The translations under genes and the position numbers were made by a program. The notes beneath the pieces were generated by a model. That model made no database searches. It saw only the letters and a program-made list of their open reading frames with translations, and was not told the origin of the DNA. From NCBI GenBank assembly GCA_002070475.1, contig MWDI01000027.1, positions 1 to 64,000 of the forward strand: a stretch of 64,000 bases of DNA, given 5' to 3'. Origin of the DNA: Firmicutes bacterium ADurb.Bin146. Its GTDB lineage: Bacteria; Bacillota; Clostridia; DUPQ01. Below, one piece after another: positions 18,125-26,316 of the stretch (its first letter is position 1; the number at the start of each line of letters is the position of its first letter).

Positions 18125-19381
18125 TTACAGATAAATCTGTTTTCCGTCTTCTTTTCGTGATTGTTCTGCAAGCATTACATTTCTATGACTGACAATAGTC
18201 GTGTCTATGAATGTCAGGTCATCTTTTTTAATATTTTCGTTAGAGAGCAGTTTAATAAAATTTCTCACTATCGCAATATCACCGGATATATGGACAAAGT
18301 GAATTACGCCTGCATGAATTATTTTTCTGCCTTTGCCAAATCTGTTTACTATGAACCTTCCCTTTGATTCATCACATAGTATATCTGCTTTTTCCATATG
18401 TATACTGGTACGTCGATAATTGAGTCGGGAAAATGCGGTAACATTCAAATTAACATATCTGTCATTGCCATAATCCATTGTCACAACCTGGTGGTCACAC
18501 GCATTATTATCGCATTTGTATACGCATCTTCCGAACGGTCCATGCCGTAATGAATCGTATTTGTCTTTTCTATTGTACTTAGGCTTACCTGTTATAACGC
18601 TTCCTAAACATTTAAGAAAGGTAAATCTCCATATAGGCGCAGTAATGTACAGTTCTTCTGCATCATAAGGACAATTCTTTTTGACATGTTCAGGACAGTC
18701 AAGACATATGTCTGCGCTGTCTTTCGGAGCATTTTCTTTTTTAAAATATGAAAGGTTTCCATATGAGGATATTGATTTGCATCCGTCTCCCATCAGCCAG
18801 TGTATAAGGTCAAAATCATGACAGCATTTTGCCATAAGCATCGGAGTTGTTTTCTCTGAATCCCTCCAGTTACCCCTGACATAACTGTGAGCAAAATGGA
18901 AATAGCCTATATTCTCAGTGTGTTCAATGGATATGACCTTCCCGTATTTTCCGCTTTTAACCAGCTGGTTCATTTTCTTAAAAAATGGGGAATATCTCAT
19001 AACATGGCAGACTACAACATGAAGTCCTCTCTCTTTTGCTTTGTCTCGTATTTCCTCGCATTCGGCAATATCTGTGGAAACCGGTTTTTCCAGCATAATA
19101 TGGTATCCGCATTTAATCGCTGCCATCGCATGACGGTAATGATCATTATCCATAGTACAGATATAAATAGCATCAGCTAATTTGCCTGCATTAAAAAAAT
19201 CCTTCTCATTCTGAAATCTGTTATTTTTTTCAACTTTGTATTTGTTCCCATATGAATTCAGTCTGTATTCGTCTGAATCACATAATGCTGTTATTTTTGC
19301 TTTTCTGCTGTTTAACAGCCTTGTCCATCTCATATATCCGCTGCCTCTGTTTCCCAAACCAATTACAGCAATATTAATCAT
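18125..19381 (-). CDS. Gfo/Idh/MocA-family oxidoreductase
   Basis: This 418-residue NAD(P)-dependent dehydrogenase starts INIAVIGLGNRGSG, the Rossmann dinucleotide motif, and contains the family signature EKPVSTD with its catalytic lysine. A cysteine-rich stretch in the middle (four Cys in CLDCPEHVKKNC, then CVYKCDNNACDH) is unusual for a cytosolic member and could bind a metal. Members act on sugars, inositols or related polyols; the substrate is not evident. The ATG at 19381 is chosen because GGGAGG precedes it by seven bases and it overlaps the stop codon of the upstream gene in an ATGA arrangement. Confidence 0.85.
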   Translation of the reverse strand: MINIAVIGLGNRGSGYMRWTRLLNSRKAKITALCDSDEYRLNSYGNKYKVEKNNRFQNEKDFFNAGKLADAIYICTMDNDHYRHAMAAIKCGYHIMLEKPVSTDIAECEEIRDKAKERGLHVVVCHVMRYSPFFKKMNQLVKSGKYGKVISIEHTENIGYFHFAHSYVRGNWRDSEKTTPMLMAKCCHDFDLIHWLMGDGCKSISSYGNLSYFKKENAPKDSADICLDCPEHVKKNCPYDAEELYITAPIWRFTFLKCLGSVITGKPKYNRKDKYDSLRHGPFGRCVYKCDNNACDHQVVTMDYGNDRYVNLNVTAFSRLNYRRTSIHMEKADILCDESKGRFIVNRFGKGRKIIHAGVIHFVHISGDIAIVRNFIKLLSNENIKKDDLTFIDTTIVSHRNVMLAEQSRKEDGKQIYL

Positions 19382-19728
19382 TTCCCATCCTCCCAGCTTT
19401 TCCATATATCAATTTCATATCCAACTGTTACCTTATTTCCGTTTCTGACAACAGGCGTTATAACAAGGTGCTGATTAAGAAGAAGCATATCGAATTTATC
19501 CTGCTCTTTTGCATATTTTATCTGCATAAGCTTATCCTGATCCTTTGCTTTTAAGTCCAGAAGTTTTTCTATTCCACCTGCACCTTTTATGACTTTTTCA
19601 AGCTCGCCTTTGCTCATCCCTTTATTAAGCATATCGATATACTGGAAAGATATCTTCCTCTCTTTAAAAAACCGTTCCGCTTTTTTTGTATCAAAGCACT
19701 TGCTCTTACCGAAAATCTGTATATTCAT
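19378..19728 (-). CDS. ArsC/Spx-family thioredoxin-fold protein
   Basis: The 116-residue protein matches the ArsC-like family in length and layout: IFGKSKCFDTKKAERFF at the N-terminus with a single active-site cysteine, then the ITPVVRNG segment near the end. A CxxC motif as in classical Spx is absent (CFDT), so this is closer to the YffB-type ArsC relatives of unknown function. Its stop overlaps the start of the Gfo/Idh/MocA gene by the ATGA arrangement, so it is the first gene of that transcript. Arsenate reduction is not supported, because no other ars genes are nearby. Confidence 0.8.
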   Translation of the reverse strand: MNIQIFGKSKCFDTKKAERFFKERKISFQYIDMLNKGMSKGELEKVIKGAGGIEKLLDLKAKDQDKLMQIKYAKEQDKFDMLLLNQHLVITPVVRNGNKVTVGYEIDIWKSWEDGK

Positions 19729-19798
19729 TTCTTTTTACCCTGCAATCATAATATATATATTTTATCATAAATTCACTAACTTATATTAACTTCACTGC

Positions 19799-19827
19799 TT
19801 GTAAGTTGTCTGATACGATAATATAAT
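19799..19827 (+). promoter_or_regulatory. promoter of the URO-D family gene
   Basis: TTGTAA (19799-19804) and a perfect TATAAT (19822-19827) are 17 bases apart, giving a leader of roughly ten bases before the ATG at 19845. The intergenic region is shared with the divergent ArsC-like gene. Confidence 0.55.
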
Positions 19828-19844
19828 TTGGGCATGAGGATTTT

Positions 19845-20870
19845 ATGACAGGTAAAGAAAGAATACAGGCAGTATTTGATAGAAAAATACCCGATCATGT
19901 TCCAACATTCGAATGGGATATTTACAAGGGCGTAATGAAAAGCATAAGCGATACGACTGATGCATGCGAATTTGTGTTGATAAATGATATTGACGGTATA
20001 GCTATCTGGCAGGATAGAAGGATAAAAAGGATAGATGACCGCAGCTTTATAGATGAATTTCGGGTTATAAGGGCATATTCTGATGAGTATCCATCGGCTC
20101 TTGCTTATCCTGTTAACAGCGCATCTGATCTTGCATCCTACAAGATGCCTGATGCGGATGATCAAGCGATATATGCTACTTTACAGCATGCTATTGACAT
20201 ACTTGGCAAAGAAAAAGCAGTAATTGGTCGTGTAAGAGATGTTTTTTCGCTACCAAGAGACCTTTTAGGTTTTGAAAATTGTCTTATGGATTTCATAATC
20301 GAGCCAGACCTTGTCAGCGAGATAATGGAAATGTCCATAGAATATAGCTTAAAAGTCGCTAAAAATATGAAAAGCATGGGTATTGGAATAATAGGATGTC
20401 TTGATGATATTGCAGATTCTAAAGGGCTCTTTATGGGACCTGAACTTTACAAAAAGCAGGTACTTCCATATTTTAAAAAATTTATTACGGGCTGCCACTT
20501 ACTAGGGCTTAAAGTTATAAAGCACTCAGATGGAAATTTGAATCCTATTCTTGATGACTTGATTAACAGTGGTATAGATGGACTTGATCCTATTGACCCA
20601 ATGGGTATGATGGATATTAAAAGCATAAAACATAAATATGGGAACAATTTAGTGCTTAAGGGTAATATTGATTGTGTATGGAAGCTTGTCTCTGGCACAA
20701 AAGAACAAGTTGAAAAAGATATAATAAAATGTCTTAATGAAGGCATGCCTGAAGGCAGTTTCATTATCTCGTCTAGTAACAGCATACATAAAAGTGTAAA
20801 TCCTGAAAACTATGCGCATATGCTTCACTGCATTAAAAAATACGGAGCCTATAATAACAGAGAGGATTGA
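19845..20870 (+). CDS. URO-D (uroporphyrinogen decarboxylase) family protein
   Basis: This 341-residue protein has the TIM-barrel layout of the URO-D/MtaA/CmuA superfamily: start TGKERIQAVFDRKIPDHVP, a middle segment IIGCLDDIADSKGLFMGPELYKK, and KHSDGNLNPILDDLINSGIDGLDPIDP near the C-terminal side. The N-terminal arginines that hold the propionates of uroporphyrinogen in HemE are not evident, and no haem genes are near, so a methyl-transfer or corrinoid role is more likely than haem synthesis; this is inference. GAGGA precedes the ATG. It is translated just ahead of a PAP2-like membrane gene. A second family member lies at 58754-59854. Confidence 0.8.
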   Translation: MTGKERIQAVFDRKIPDHVPTFEWDIYKGVMKSISDTTDACEFVLINDIDGIAIWQDRRIKRIDDRSFIDEFRVIRAYSDEYPSALAYPVNSASDLASYKMPDADDQAIYATLQHAIDILGKEKAVIGRVRDVFSLPRDLLGFENCLMDFIIEPDLVSEIMEMSIEYSLKVAKNMKSMGIGIIGCLDDIADSKGLFMGPELYKKQVLPYFKKFITGCHLLGLKVIKHSDGNLNPILDDLINSGIDGLDPIDPMGMMDIKSIKHKYGNNLVLKGNIDCVWKLVSGTKEQVEKDIIKCLNEGMPEGSFIISSSNSIHKSVNPENYAHMLHCIKKYGAYNNRED

Positions 20871-20871
20871 T

Positions 20872-21495
20872 ATGAAAGCATTTTTTGTTAAATACCGAAG
20901 ACTTTTACTGCTTATAGTACTCTTTTTCATATATATACTTTACTCAACAGCAGTAAATTCCATTCCAGCTGATACATCCTTCTTTTCAACAAAAACCTTG
21001 CTTGACAGTAATATGCCGTTTCTTGATTTTACTGTATATGGATACATTTTGTGGATAATTCTATTTGCGCTTTCTCTTCTTTATCTTTTTTCTTCTCTTG
21101 GTGATGGTTACTACCGACTGATAACTTCATTATCACTTTCTGTTATTATATGTATTATCATTTACATAAATTTCCCTGTTAAAATGGATATACCGGATTT
21201 TGGAAATTCAGTTCTTTTTAATAGGATCTTATGCAATGCAGGCATCGCATCCTTTCCTAATCTGCCTGCATGTATTTTGTTTAACAGTTTTTTCTTTATT
21301 TTGTTTAATAAAAAGAAGCATGATCATTCTAAAATCACAACTATTGCTGTGATTTTAGGGTCTATTCTTTTATTATGGGTTGCTTGCGCTATGTTTTCCA
21401 AAACAGCATATATCCTTGATTTATCTTCAGGTTTGCTAATAGGTATCATTTCTTCTGTGCTTATTTCTTTTATCCCATTCAAGCATACACACTAG
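20872..21495 (+). CDS. PAP2-like membrane protein lacking catalytic residues
   Basis: The 207-residue protein has about six hydrophobic segments. Two stretches look like relics of the PAP2 phosphatase signature: SFPNLPAC (127-134) where active enzymes have SFPSLHxA, and FSKTAYILDLSSG (175-187) where they have an S-x-x-F-x-x-QH-x-x-x-D-x-x-x-G pattern. In both the catalytic histidine is gone. The start at 20872 is taken because it has AGAGGA nearby and follows the URO-D stop by one base, which indicates coupling. Its 3' end overlaps the convergent PHP phosphatase gene by four bases. The function is unknown; a non-catalytic lipid-binding role is one possibility. Confidence 0.6.
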   Translation: MKAFFVKYRRLLLLIVLFFIYILYSTAVNSIPADTSFFSTKTLLDSNMPFLDFTVYGYILWIILFALSLLYLFSSLGDGYYRLITSLSLSVIICIIIYINFPVKMDIPDFGNSVLFNRILCNAGIASFPNLPACILFNSFFFILFNKKKHDHSKITTIAVILGSILLLWVACAMFSKTAYILDLSSGLLIGIISSVLISFIPFKHTH

Positions 21496-22325
21496 ATCTT
21501 AACCTTCTTCATAACTCCATCAAACACATGAACATAATTAAAACCTGTTTTCTTAAGAAGGTGGATTGCCTTTTCGTAAGCAAATGACAAGCCGGATATG
21601 AAATGACAGTCAGAATTTATTGATACGGAAATATTCTTTTCAATACATCTTTTTAAAATATATTCAGAAGGATAAAGAACATCTATATCTTTCGCCATTG
21701 CTCCGGTATTTACTTCTACACAGGACTCTTTTATAAGATCAAGACTCATTTCGACCTGTACTTTGTAGCCTTCTGATTCAGGATCGAATAATATTTTTTT
21801 AATATTTCTTTTCTCCAACACATCAAAATGAGCTATCAGTATGGGATTATATTCTTTTATCATTTCCCTTACGGTCTGGTAATATCTTGTGTAAAAAGCT
21901 AAACTATCACCATTAAACCCCTCATTAAGCAGTTTTTCCACCATGTCCTGAGTATTGTCTGCAGTTCCGTAACCATCAATCAGTTCGGAATATATGTAGT
22001 GTACTGACCCTATATAATAGTCCAAATCAAGCTCATCAAAATCAATATATCCTTTTACATCCAACCCCTGGATATAGTCCAGTTCCATTCCGGTATATAT
22101 GTTTATATTTTTCCCGTATATCTTCTTAAGATAATTTAGCTCTTCAATATATCTTGGCAAATCTTCTTTTTTCATAGCCCATGAGCTTTTAAGGGGTACT
22201 GGGGAATGATCAGAAATCCCTATACTTGATAATCCTTGCTTTATTGCTTCTTCTATGTATTCATATGCATCATTCAAACCATCTGAATAGCGTGTGTGAA
22301 GATGTATAGTATTAAGTTTATTCAT
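21492..22325 (-). CDS. PHP-domain phosphatase, histidinol-phosphatase type
   Basis: This 277-residue protein shows the PHP metal-binding motifs: HLHTRYSDG at the N-terminus, GISDHSP, the glutamate of GMELDY, IAHFDVL, and NSDCH near the C-terminus. HisK-type PHP enzymes remove phosphate from histidinol phosphate. No other his genes are in the window, so the substrate is an assumption based on family resemblance. Its start overlaps the end of the glycosyltransferase gene by eight bases. Confidence 0.8.
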   Translation of the reverse strand: MNKLNTIHLHTRYSDGLNDAYEYIEEAIKQGLSSIGISDHSPVPLKSSWAMKKEDLPRYIEELNYLKKIYGKNINIYTGMELDYIQGLDVKGYIDFDELDLDYYIGSVHYIYSELIDGYGTADNTQDMVEKLLNEGFNGDSLAFYTRYYQTVREMIKEYNPILIAHFDVLEKRNIKKILFDPESEGYKVQVEMSLDLIKESCVEVNTGAMAKDIDVLYPSEYILKRCIEKNISVSINSDCHFISGLSFAYEKAIHLLKKTGFNYVHVFDGVMKKVKI

Positions 22326-23253
22326 CCATATTCACTTTCTCTTTTATAATATACAGTGGCCTGTTCTTACTTTCATCAAAAATTCTAGCAATATATTCCC
22401 CAGTTATTCCAAGCATGATTAGTTGGATACCGCCTATGAGAAGTATTATGACTATTGTTGATGCCCATCCGGTCTGCATCTGTATTCCAGCAAGTTTTTG
22501 AATAATTATAACTAATGCATAAATAAAACCAAGTGCTGCCATAACAAGCCCTATCCATTTTGTCATTTTTAGAGGTTTAGTGGAAAAGGATGTGATACCG
22601 TCCATGGAGAGTTTAAGCATCTTTTTAAGAGGGTATTTAGTCTCACCGGCAAATCTCTCTTCTCTTTCATAGTATATGCCAGTCTGTTTGAATCCGACCC
22701 ATGATACCAACCCTCTGACATATCTGTTCCTCTCTGTAAGTCCTTTAAGCACATCACAGACCTGCCTGCTTATTAGACGAAAATCACCAGTATCTATTGG
22801 TATATCTACTTCGCACATGTTTCTTAAAAATCTGTAAAATATTTTTGCTGTTAATTTTTTGAAAAAAGTTTCGCCTTTTCTCTTTGAACGTATGGCATAC
22901 ACTACATCATATCCTTCTTCATATTTAGAAATGAGTTGTAGTACCACTTCAGGAGGATCCTGTAAATCAGCATCCATTACGATAACGGCATCGCCTTTAG
23001 CATTGTCCATTCCAGCTGTTATAGCAGTCTGATGCCCAAAATTGCGTGAAAACGAAATTAATTTTAAATGAGCATCATTCAGACAATATTCCTTTACAAT
23101 AGATTCTGTCATATCCTTGCTTCCGTCATTAATAAAAATAACTTCATAATCGAAATCCTTATCTGTCATTACATGAGTGACTCTTTTTATACATTCATGT
23201 ATTACCTGTTCCTCGTTATATAGCGGTATTACAAGAGAATATAGTTTTTTCAT
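22318..23253 (-). CDS. family 2 glycosyltransferase with two C-terminal membrane helices
   Basis: The 311-residue protein is a GtrB/DPM1-like glycosyltransferase. It has the GT-A start LVIPLYNEEQVI, then FINDGSKDMT, the metal-binding VMDADLQDPPE, and two transmembrane helices (about 235-258 and 268-290). Such enzymes move a sugar from a nucleotide donor to undecaprenyl phosphate on the inner face of the membrane. ATG at 23253 has GAGGTG five bases upstream; the longer frame to 23289 lacks a site. It is cotranslated with the PHP phosphatase gene. The sugar and final acceptor are unknown. Confidence 0.87.
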   Translation of the reverse strand: MKKLYSLVIPLYNEEQVIHECIKRVTHVMTDKDFDYEVIFINDGSKDMTESIVKEYCLNDAHLKLISFSRNFGHQTAITAGMDNAKGDAVIVMDADLQDPPEVVLQLISKYEEGYDVVYAIRSKRKGETFFKKLTAKIFYRFLRNMCEVDIPIDTGDFRLISRQVCDVLKGLTERNRYVRGLVSWVGFKQTGIYYEREERFAGETKYPLKKMLKLSMDGITSFSTKPLKMTKWIGLVMAALGFIYALVIIIQKLAGIQMQTGWASTIVIILLIGGIQLIMLGITGEYIARIFDESKNRPLYIIKEKVNMDE

Positions 23254-23411
23254 TAAACACCTCGTATTCATGATATGCATATTATACATTTTTTAATCAG
23301 ATATTAACAGATTTGTGATAGTAATATTATATATAGTATTTATTTGCAATAAATTGTAATTAATATTGTATTATTTTATCTTATATTGTTTATATTTTTA
23401 TTATGTTATTA

Positions 23412-23439
23412 TTGATAAATTTTTTATTAATGTTATAAT
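23412..23439 (+). promoter_or_regulatory. promoter of the XRE-family regulator
   Basis: TTGATA (23412-23417) and TATAAT (23434-23439) are 16 bases apart in an extremely AT-rich divergent intergenic stretch (23254-23475). I see no other clear element in that stretch. Confidence 0.5.
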
Positions 23440-23475
23440 TTAACATATAATCAAATTTGAAAGGGGATATATAGT

Positions 23476-23856
23476 ATGAGCTTACTGTATAGAAAATTCG
23501 GAAACAGAGTCCGAGAGAAAAGAGTCATGGTTGATATGTCTCAAGAAACACTGGCAGAAAAATGCGATGTATCAACATCATACATCGGACTTGTTGAAAG
23601 AGGTGAACGGAAACCTTCATTAGAAATTGTACTTAAAATTGCAAATGCTTTAAATGTTACACCTAATTCGCTTACATTAGATTCGATAAAGCATAAGCCC
23701 TCGAACAATAAGGACAAACTTGTTTTAATGATTAATGATTTCGATGATACGCAGATAAATACTACCTTTGAAATTGTTAATCAAATTCATTCCTACATAA
23801 AAAAGGATACAAAAAAAGCAGCTTGTGATGATATAGACAAGCTGCTTTTTGATTAA
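23476..23856 (+). CDS. small XRE-family HTH regulator
   Basis: This 126-residue protein has an N-terminal lambda-repressor-type helix-turn-helix (about 8-62) with SQETLAEKCDVSTSYIGLVERGERKPSLEIVLKIA, an almost ideal family match, and a short helical tail that probably serves dimerisation. AAAGGGG precedes the ATG. The last 14 codons coincide with a bidirectional terminator. It stands alone on the plus strand, facing the DUF951 gene with a four-base overlap of stop codons. The target is not known; autoregulation is common in this group. Confidence 0.88.
   Translation: MSLLYRKFGNRVREKRVMVDMSQETLAEKCDVSTSYIGLVERGERKPSLEIVLKIANALNVTPNSLTLDSIKHKPSNNKDKLVLMINDFDDTQINTTFEIVNQIHSYIKKDTKKAACDDIDKLLFD
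23811..23850. terminator. bidirectional terminator inside the 3' end of the XRE gene
   Basis: A 14-bp perfect stem pairs 23813-23826 with 23837-23850 around a 10-base loop. Poly-T follows on the minus strand (complement of A at 23811-23817), so it can end the DUF951 transcript. On the plus strand the stem ends in five T. The stem encodes part of the C-terminus of the XRE protein. Confidence 0.85.
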
Positions 23857-24047
23857 TCACTATTTTCTTTTAGCACATTTTTAATTTTTTTAAAAAGAAC
23901 ATTCCTATCCAGCATGATTTTATGGCCGCAACCTAAGCATTCTAAACGAAAGTCTGCTCCAATTCTTAGTACACGCCATTTATCAGAGCCACAGGGATGT
24001 TCTTTCTTAAGTTCAACTATATCATTTAACTGAATATCAAATTTCAT
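23853..24047 (-). CDS. DUF951 family protein
   Basis: The 64-residue protein matches the small DUF951 family typical of Firmicutes: DIVELKKEHPCGSDKWRV, then IGADFRLECLGCGHKIMLDR. The CLGC pair together with the PCGS cysteine may form a small metal or nucleic-acid-binding site. The function is unknown. It overlaps the convergent XRE gene by four bases. Confidence 0.85.
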   Translation of the reverse strand: MKFDIQLNDIVELKKEHPCGSDKWRVLRIGADFRLECLGCGHKIMLDRNVLFKKIKNVLKENSD

Positions 24048-24103
24048 TGTTCTGCTTTAAAAATTACTTTCTCATTATTATACTATATAATCTATAAGAT
24101 GTT

Positions 24104-24742
24104 TTATTCGAAAACAAAAGTGTCCAGATAACCTCTTAAGTACTCCAGATCCTCATCACTATATGCTCCGATCATTATTGAAAGGAAATATCCATTTTTT
24201 ATAACCGCATACATATCGAAAATAACATACAAGCCTTCCATGTCCAAAGTTACTGTCCTATGTGCAAATTTACGGTTGCCTAGCCATACATTTGTTTGAT
24301 TTGACAATGTAACTTGTGCTCCTTCTATATTTTTATATATATTGGATTTATCATATGCCATATATTCAATATAAGTATCTTTATCTGTATAACCATATTT
24401 GCTCGCATCTTCTATAGAAATCATTATATGCGAATTATCTTCTGTTTCTTCTGTGGATTTTTTTGAAAAGAAAGCAAGATAAGTAATAAAGCTTTCCACT
24501 TCTTCATCTTCTACATACTGTGTTATATTAAATTTCGTATCCAGTTCCTCATCTGTTGCAACATGATAATCTATAGGTACTTGGATTTTAAATCCCATAT
24601 CTTTATTGATATAATACCCTTCAGATATCTCTCCTCTAGACACATCATCAGGTTTAATAATATTTACTGGCTTATTATCACACCCTGCCAGTATGGAAAA
24701 TGTTATAGCTATGATTAAAATAAATATTATAAATTTTTTCAC
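24104..24742 (-). CDS. predicted lipoprotein of unknown function
   Basis: The 212-residue product starts with a lipoprotein signal: MKKF, a hydrophobic core and the lipobox LAGC, so it should be anchored outside the membrane at Cys20. The mature part is mixed alpha/beta with a FKIQVPIDYHVA segment similar in style to surface proteins that assess membrane or cell-wall state, but I recognise no family. The start is GTG at 24742 with GGAGAG upstream. It is one base after the yjbQ stop codon, so the two are cotranslated. Confidence 0.75.
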   Translation of the reverse strand: MKKFIIFILIIAITFSILAGCDNKPVNIIKPDDVSRGEISEGYYINKDMGFKIQVPIDYHVATDEELDTKFNITQYVEDEEVESFITYLAFFSKKSTEETEDNSHIMISIEDASKYGYTDKDTYIEYMAYDKSNIYKNIEGAQVTLSNQTNVWLGNRKFAHRTVTLDMEGLYVIFDMYAVIKNGYFLSIMIGAYSDEDLEYLRGYLDTFVFE

Positions 24743-24743
24743 A

Positions 24744-25166
24744 TTACTCTCCTATTATCTTAACAAGAACTCTCTTAGCTCTTTTTCCATCAAATTCACC
24801 ATAAAATACCTGCTCCCATGGCCCGAAGTCGAGTTTCCCGTCTGTCACTGCAATTACTGTTTCTCTACCCATGATTGTCCTTTTTAGATGAGCATCAGTA
24901 TTATCCTCAAATCCATTATGGGCATATTGTGAATATGGTTTTTCCGGAGCCAGCTTTTCTAGCCATTTTTCCATATCATTATGTAAACCCTGTTCATCAT
25001 CATTAATGAATACAGAAGCAGTTATATGCATAGCATTGCATAAAAGCAAACCTTCTTTAATACCGCTTTCTTTAAGACACTGTTCGAGTTGAGGCGTGAT
25101 GTTCACAAATCCTCTTCTTGTATTTATATTGAAATATAGCTCTTTTCTGTAACTCTTCATAACCAT
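24744..25166 (-). CDS. YjbQ family protein (UPF0047)
   Basis: This 140-residue protein fits the UPF0047/YjbQ family in size and motifs: the [15 protein letters not shown] start, [27 protein letters not shown], and [24 protein letters not shown] at the end. The family has weak thiamine-phosphate-synthase activity in vitro, and the true role is unsettled. The three conserved histidines that bind metal appear as His in AMHITAS, in YAHNGF and in DAHLKR. A start at 25160 (second ATG) is equally possible. It is paired with a lipoprotein gene downstream. Confidence 0.85.
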   Translation of the reverse strand: MVMKSYRKELYFNINTRRGFVNITPQLEQCLKESGIKEGLLLCNAMHITASVFINDDEQGLHNDMEKWLEKLAPEKPYSQYAHNGFEDNTDAHLKRTIMGRETVIAVTDGKLDFGPWEQVFYGEFDGKRAKRVLVKIIGE

Positions 25167-25240
25167 TAATATATTTTACAGAAAGACACATCAAAAAACA
25201 ACTATTTTGATTGGAATAACATCATATCCATAATTAATTA

Positions 25241-25269
25241 TTTACAATACATGGATGTTAATATATAAT
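25241..25269 (+). promoter_or_regulatory. promoter of the HU gene
   Basis: TTTACA (25241-25246) and a perfect TATAAT (25264-25269) are separated by 17 bases, 25 bases upstream of the HU start codon. Confidence 0.75.
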
Positions 25270-25293
25270 TTGCATATACTCAAGGAGGGAAAA

Positions 25294-25563
25294 ATGAATA
25301 AGCGTGAATTTATTAAGGCTATGTCGCTCGAATCAGGTTTAACTTTAAAAGAAACCAATAAAGCTTATGATGCTTTTTTGGATGTTGTGTCAAAAACACT
25401 GAAAAAAAATGACAAGATACAACTTGCCGGATTTGGAACTTTTGAGGTAAAGAAAAGAGCTGCTAGAACAGGTGTGAATCCTAAGACCGGAGCAAAGATA
25501 CAGATCAAAACCAGTAAAACTCCTGCCTTCAGATTCGGAAAAGCATTCAAAGAATTATTATAA
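25294..25563 (+). CDS. hup: HU-family DNA-binding protein
   Basis: The 89-residue product is a normal-length HU: MNKREFIKAM, GFGTFEVKKRAARTGVNPKTG (the start of the DNA-gripping arm) and TPAFRFGKAFKELL at the end. It bends and packs DNA. The ATG at 25294 has AAGGAGGG just upstream; the longer frame to 25255 starts inside the promoter. It is a single-gene unit with its own promoter and a hairpin behind it. Confidence 0.95.
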   Translation: MNKREFIKAMSLESGLTLKETNKAYDAFLDVVSKTLKKNDKIQLAGFGTFEVKKRAARTGVNPKTGAKIQIKTSKTPAFRFGKAFKELL

Positions 25564-25576
25564 AATTACATAATTA

Positions 25577-25603
25577 AAAAAAACGGTTTAATCTAAACCG
25601 TTT
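25577..25603. terminator. shared terminator between HU and tRNA-Thr
   Basis: A 10-bp stem pairs 25581-25590 with 25594-25603. Poly-T follows on the minus strand (complement of A at 25576-25583), suiting the tRNA gene; on the plus strand only three T follow, so termination of HU is weaker. Confidence 0.8.
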
Positions 25604-25604
25604 A

Positions 25605-25680
25605 TGGAGCTGACAAGCAGAATCGAACTGCCGACCTCCTCATTACCAATGAGGTGCTCTACCGACTGAGCTATGTCAGC
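25605..25680 (-). tRNA. tRNA-Thr(GGT)
   Basis: The 76 bases fold into a cloverleaf: acceptor GCTGACA with TGTCAGC, D arm with AGCTCAGTCGG, anticodon loop TTGGTAA giving GGT, T arm with GGTTCGATTC-type loop (read as AGTTCGATTCTG), and an encoded CCA end (complement of 25605-25607). It reads threonine codons ACC and ACU. Confidence 0.96.
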
Positions 25681-25713
25681 GACTAAGTTATTATAACATA
25701 TATAACCAATACT

Positions 25714-26316
25714 TCAATGCTCTTCTTTTAAAATATTACGCACTTTGGTTTTAATCCTTTGAATAGCATTATCAATTGCTTTTGCATCTTTATCCAGCAT
25801 TTCGCACATATATGCACCAGTATGTCCTTCAATAAGCATATTTAAGACTTTATTCTCCATGCTGCTTAACCTGTCATGCATCCTCTTTTCAAGATTCTCA
25901 AGCTTTTCAGCTTCAGTGACTATGATCTCAGGATTGAATTTGTCATCCGGTATCGACATGGATTTATGATCTTTTTCGCCGGCACCCTCCTCATCTTGGT
26001 ATATGGATACATATTCATTAAGCAGTTTATGTTTGTATCTATTTGCTCCTTTTATTGCAGAAATCATGCGTCTGTTTATGCATAAAGCAGCAAAAGTATC
26101 AAAAGATGTTTCTTTTTCTGAATCATAACTTAGTATTGCTTTAAATAAACCTATCATCCCTTCTTGTAACAAATCATCTTTGTCAGCGCCTATTAGGAAT
26201 AAACCATTTGCTTTTTTCCGTACAAGAGTTGAATACTCTTTTAAAAGGTAATCCATAGAAGCATTATCTCCGTTTTTTGCTCTATCAATGATATTATTCA
26301 ATGAATCCTTTATCAT
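25714..26316 (-). CDS. sigH: RNA polymerase sigma factor SigH type
   Basis: This 200-residue sigma-70-type factor contains region 2 (ADKDDLLQEGMIGLFKAILSYD) and a C-terminal region 4 helix-turn-helix (LNMLIEGHTGAYMCEMLDKDAKAIDNAIQRIK, in two blocks). The genomic position directly behind rlmB and rae1 is that of spo0H/sigH in Bacillus and Clostridium, where it serves entry into sporulation and stationary phase. Its start overlaps rae1 by 23 bases. Whether the organism sporulates cannot be told from this gene alone. Confidence 0.88.
   Translation of the reverse strand: MIKDSLNNIIDRAKNGDNASMDYLLKEYSTLVRKKANGLFLIGADKDDLLQEGMIGLFKAILSYDSEKETSFDTFAALCINRRMISAIKGANRYKHKLLNEYVSIYQDEEGAGEKDHKSMSIPDDKFNPEIIVTEAEKLENLEKRMHDRLSSMENKVLNMLIEGHTGAYMCEMLDKDAKAIDNAIQRIKTKVRNILKEEH

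Noticed and set aside
19378..19728. arsenate reductase
   Set aside because: Only fold-level resemblance is present; there are no ars regulator or efflux genes nearby and the cysteine context is that of uncharacterised relatives.
19776..20165. 129-codon minus-strand frame over the start of the URO-D gene
   Set aside because: It is antisense to a clear family member and has no ribosome binding site.
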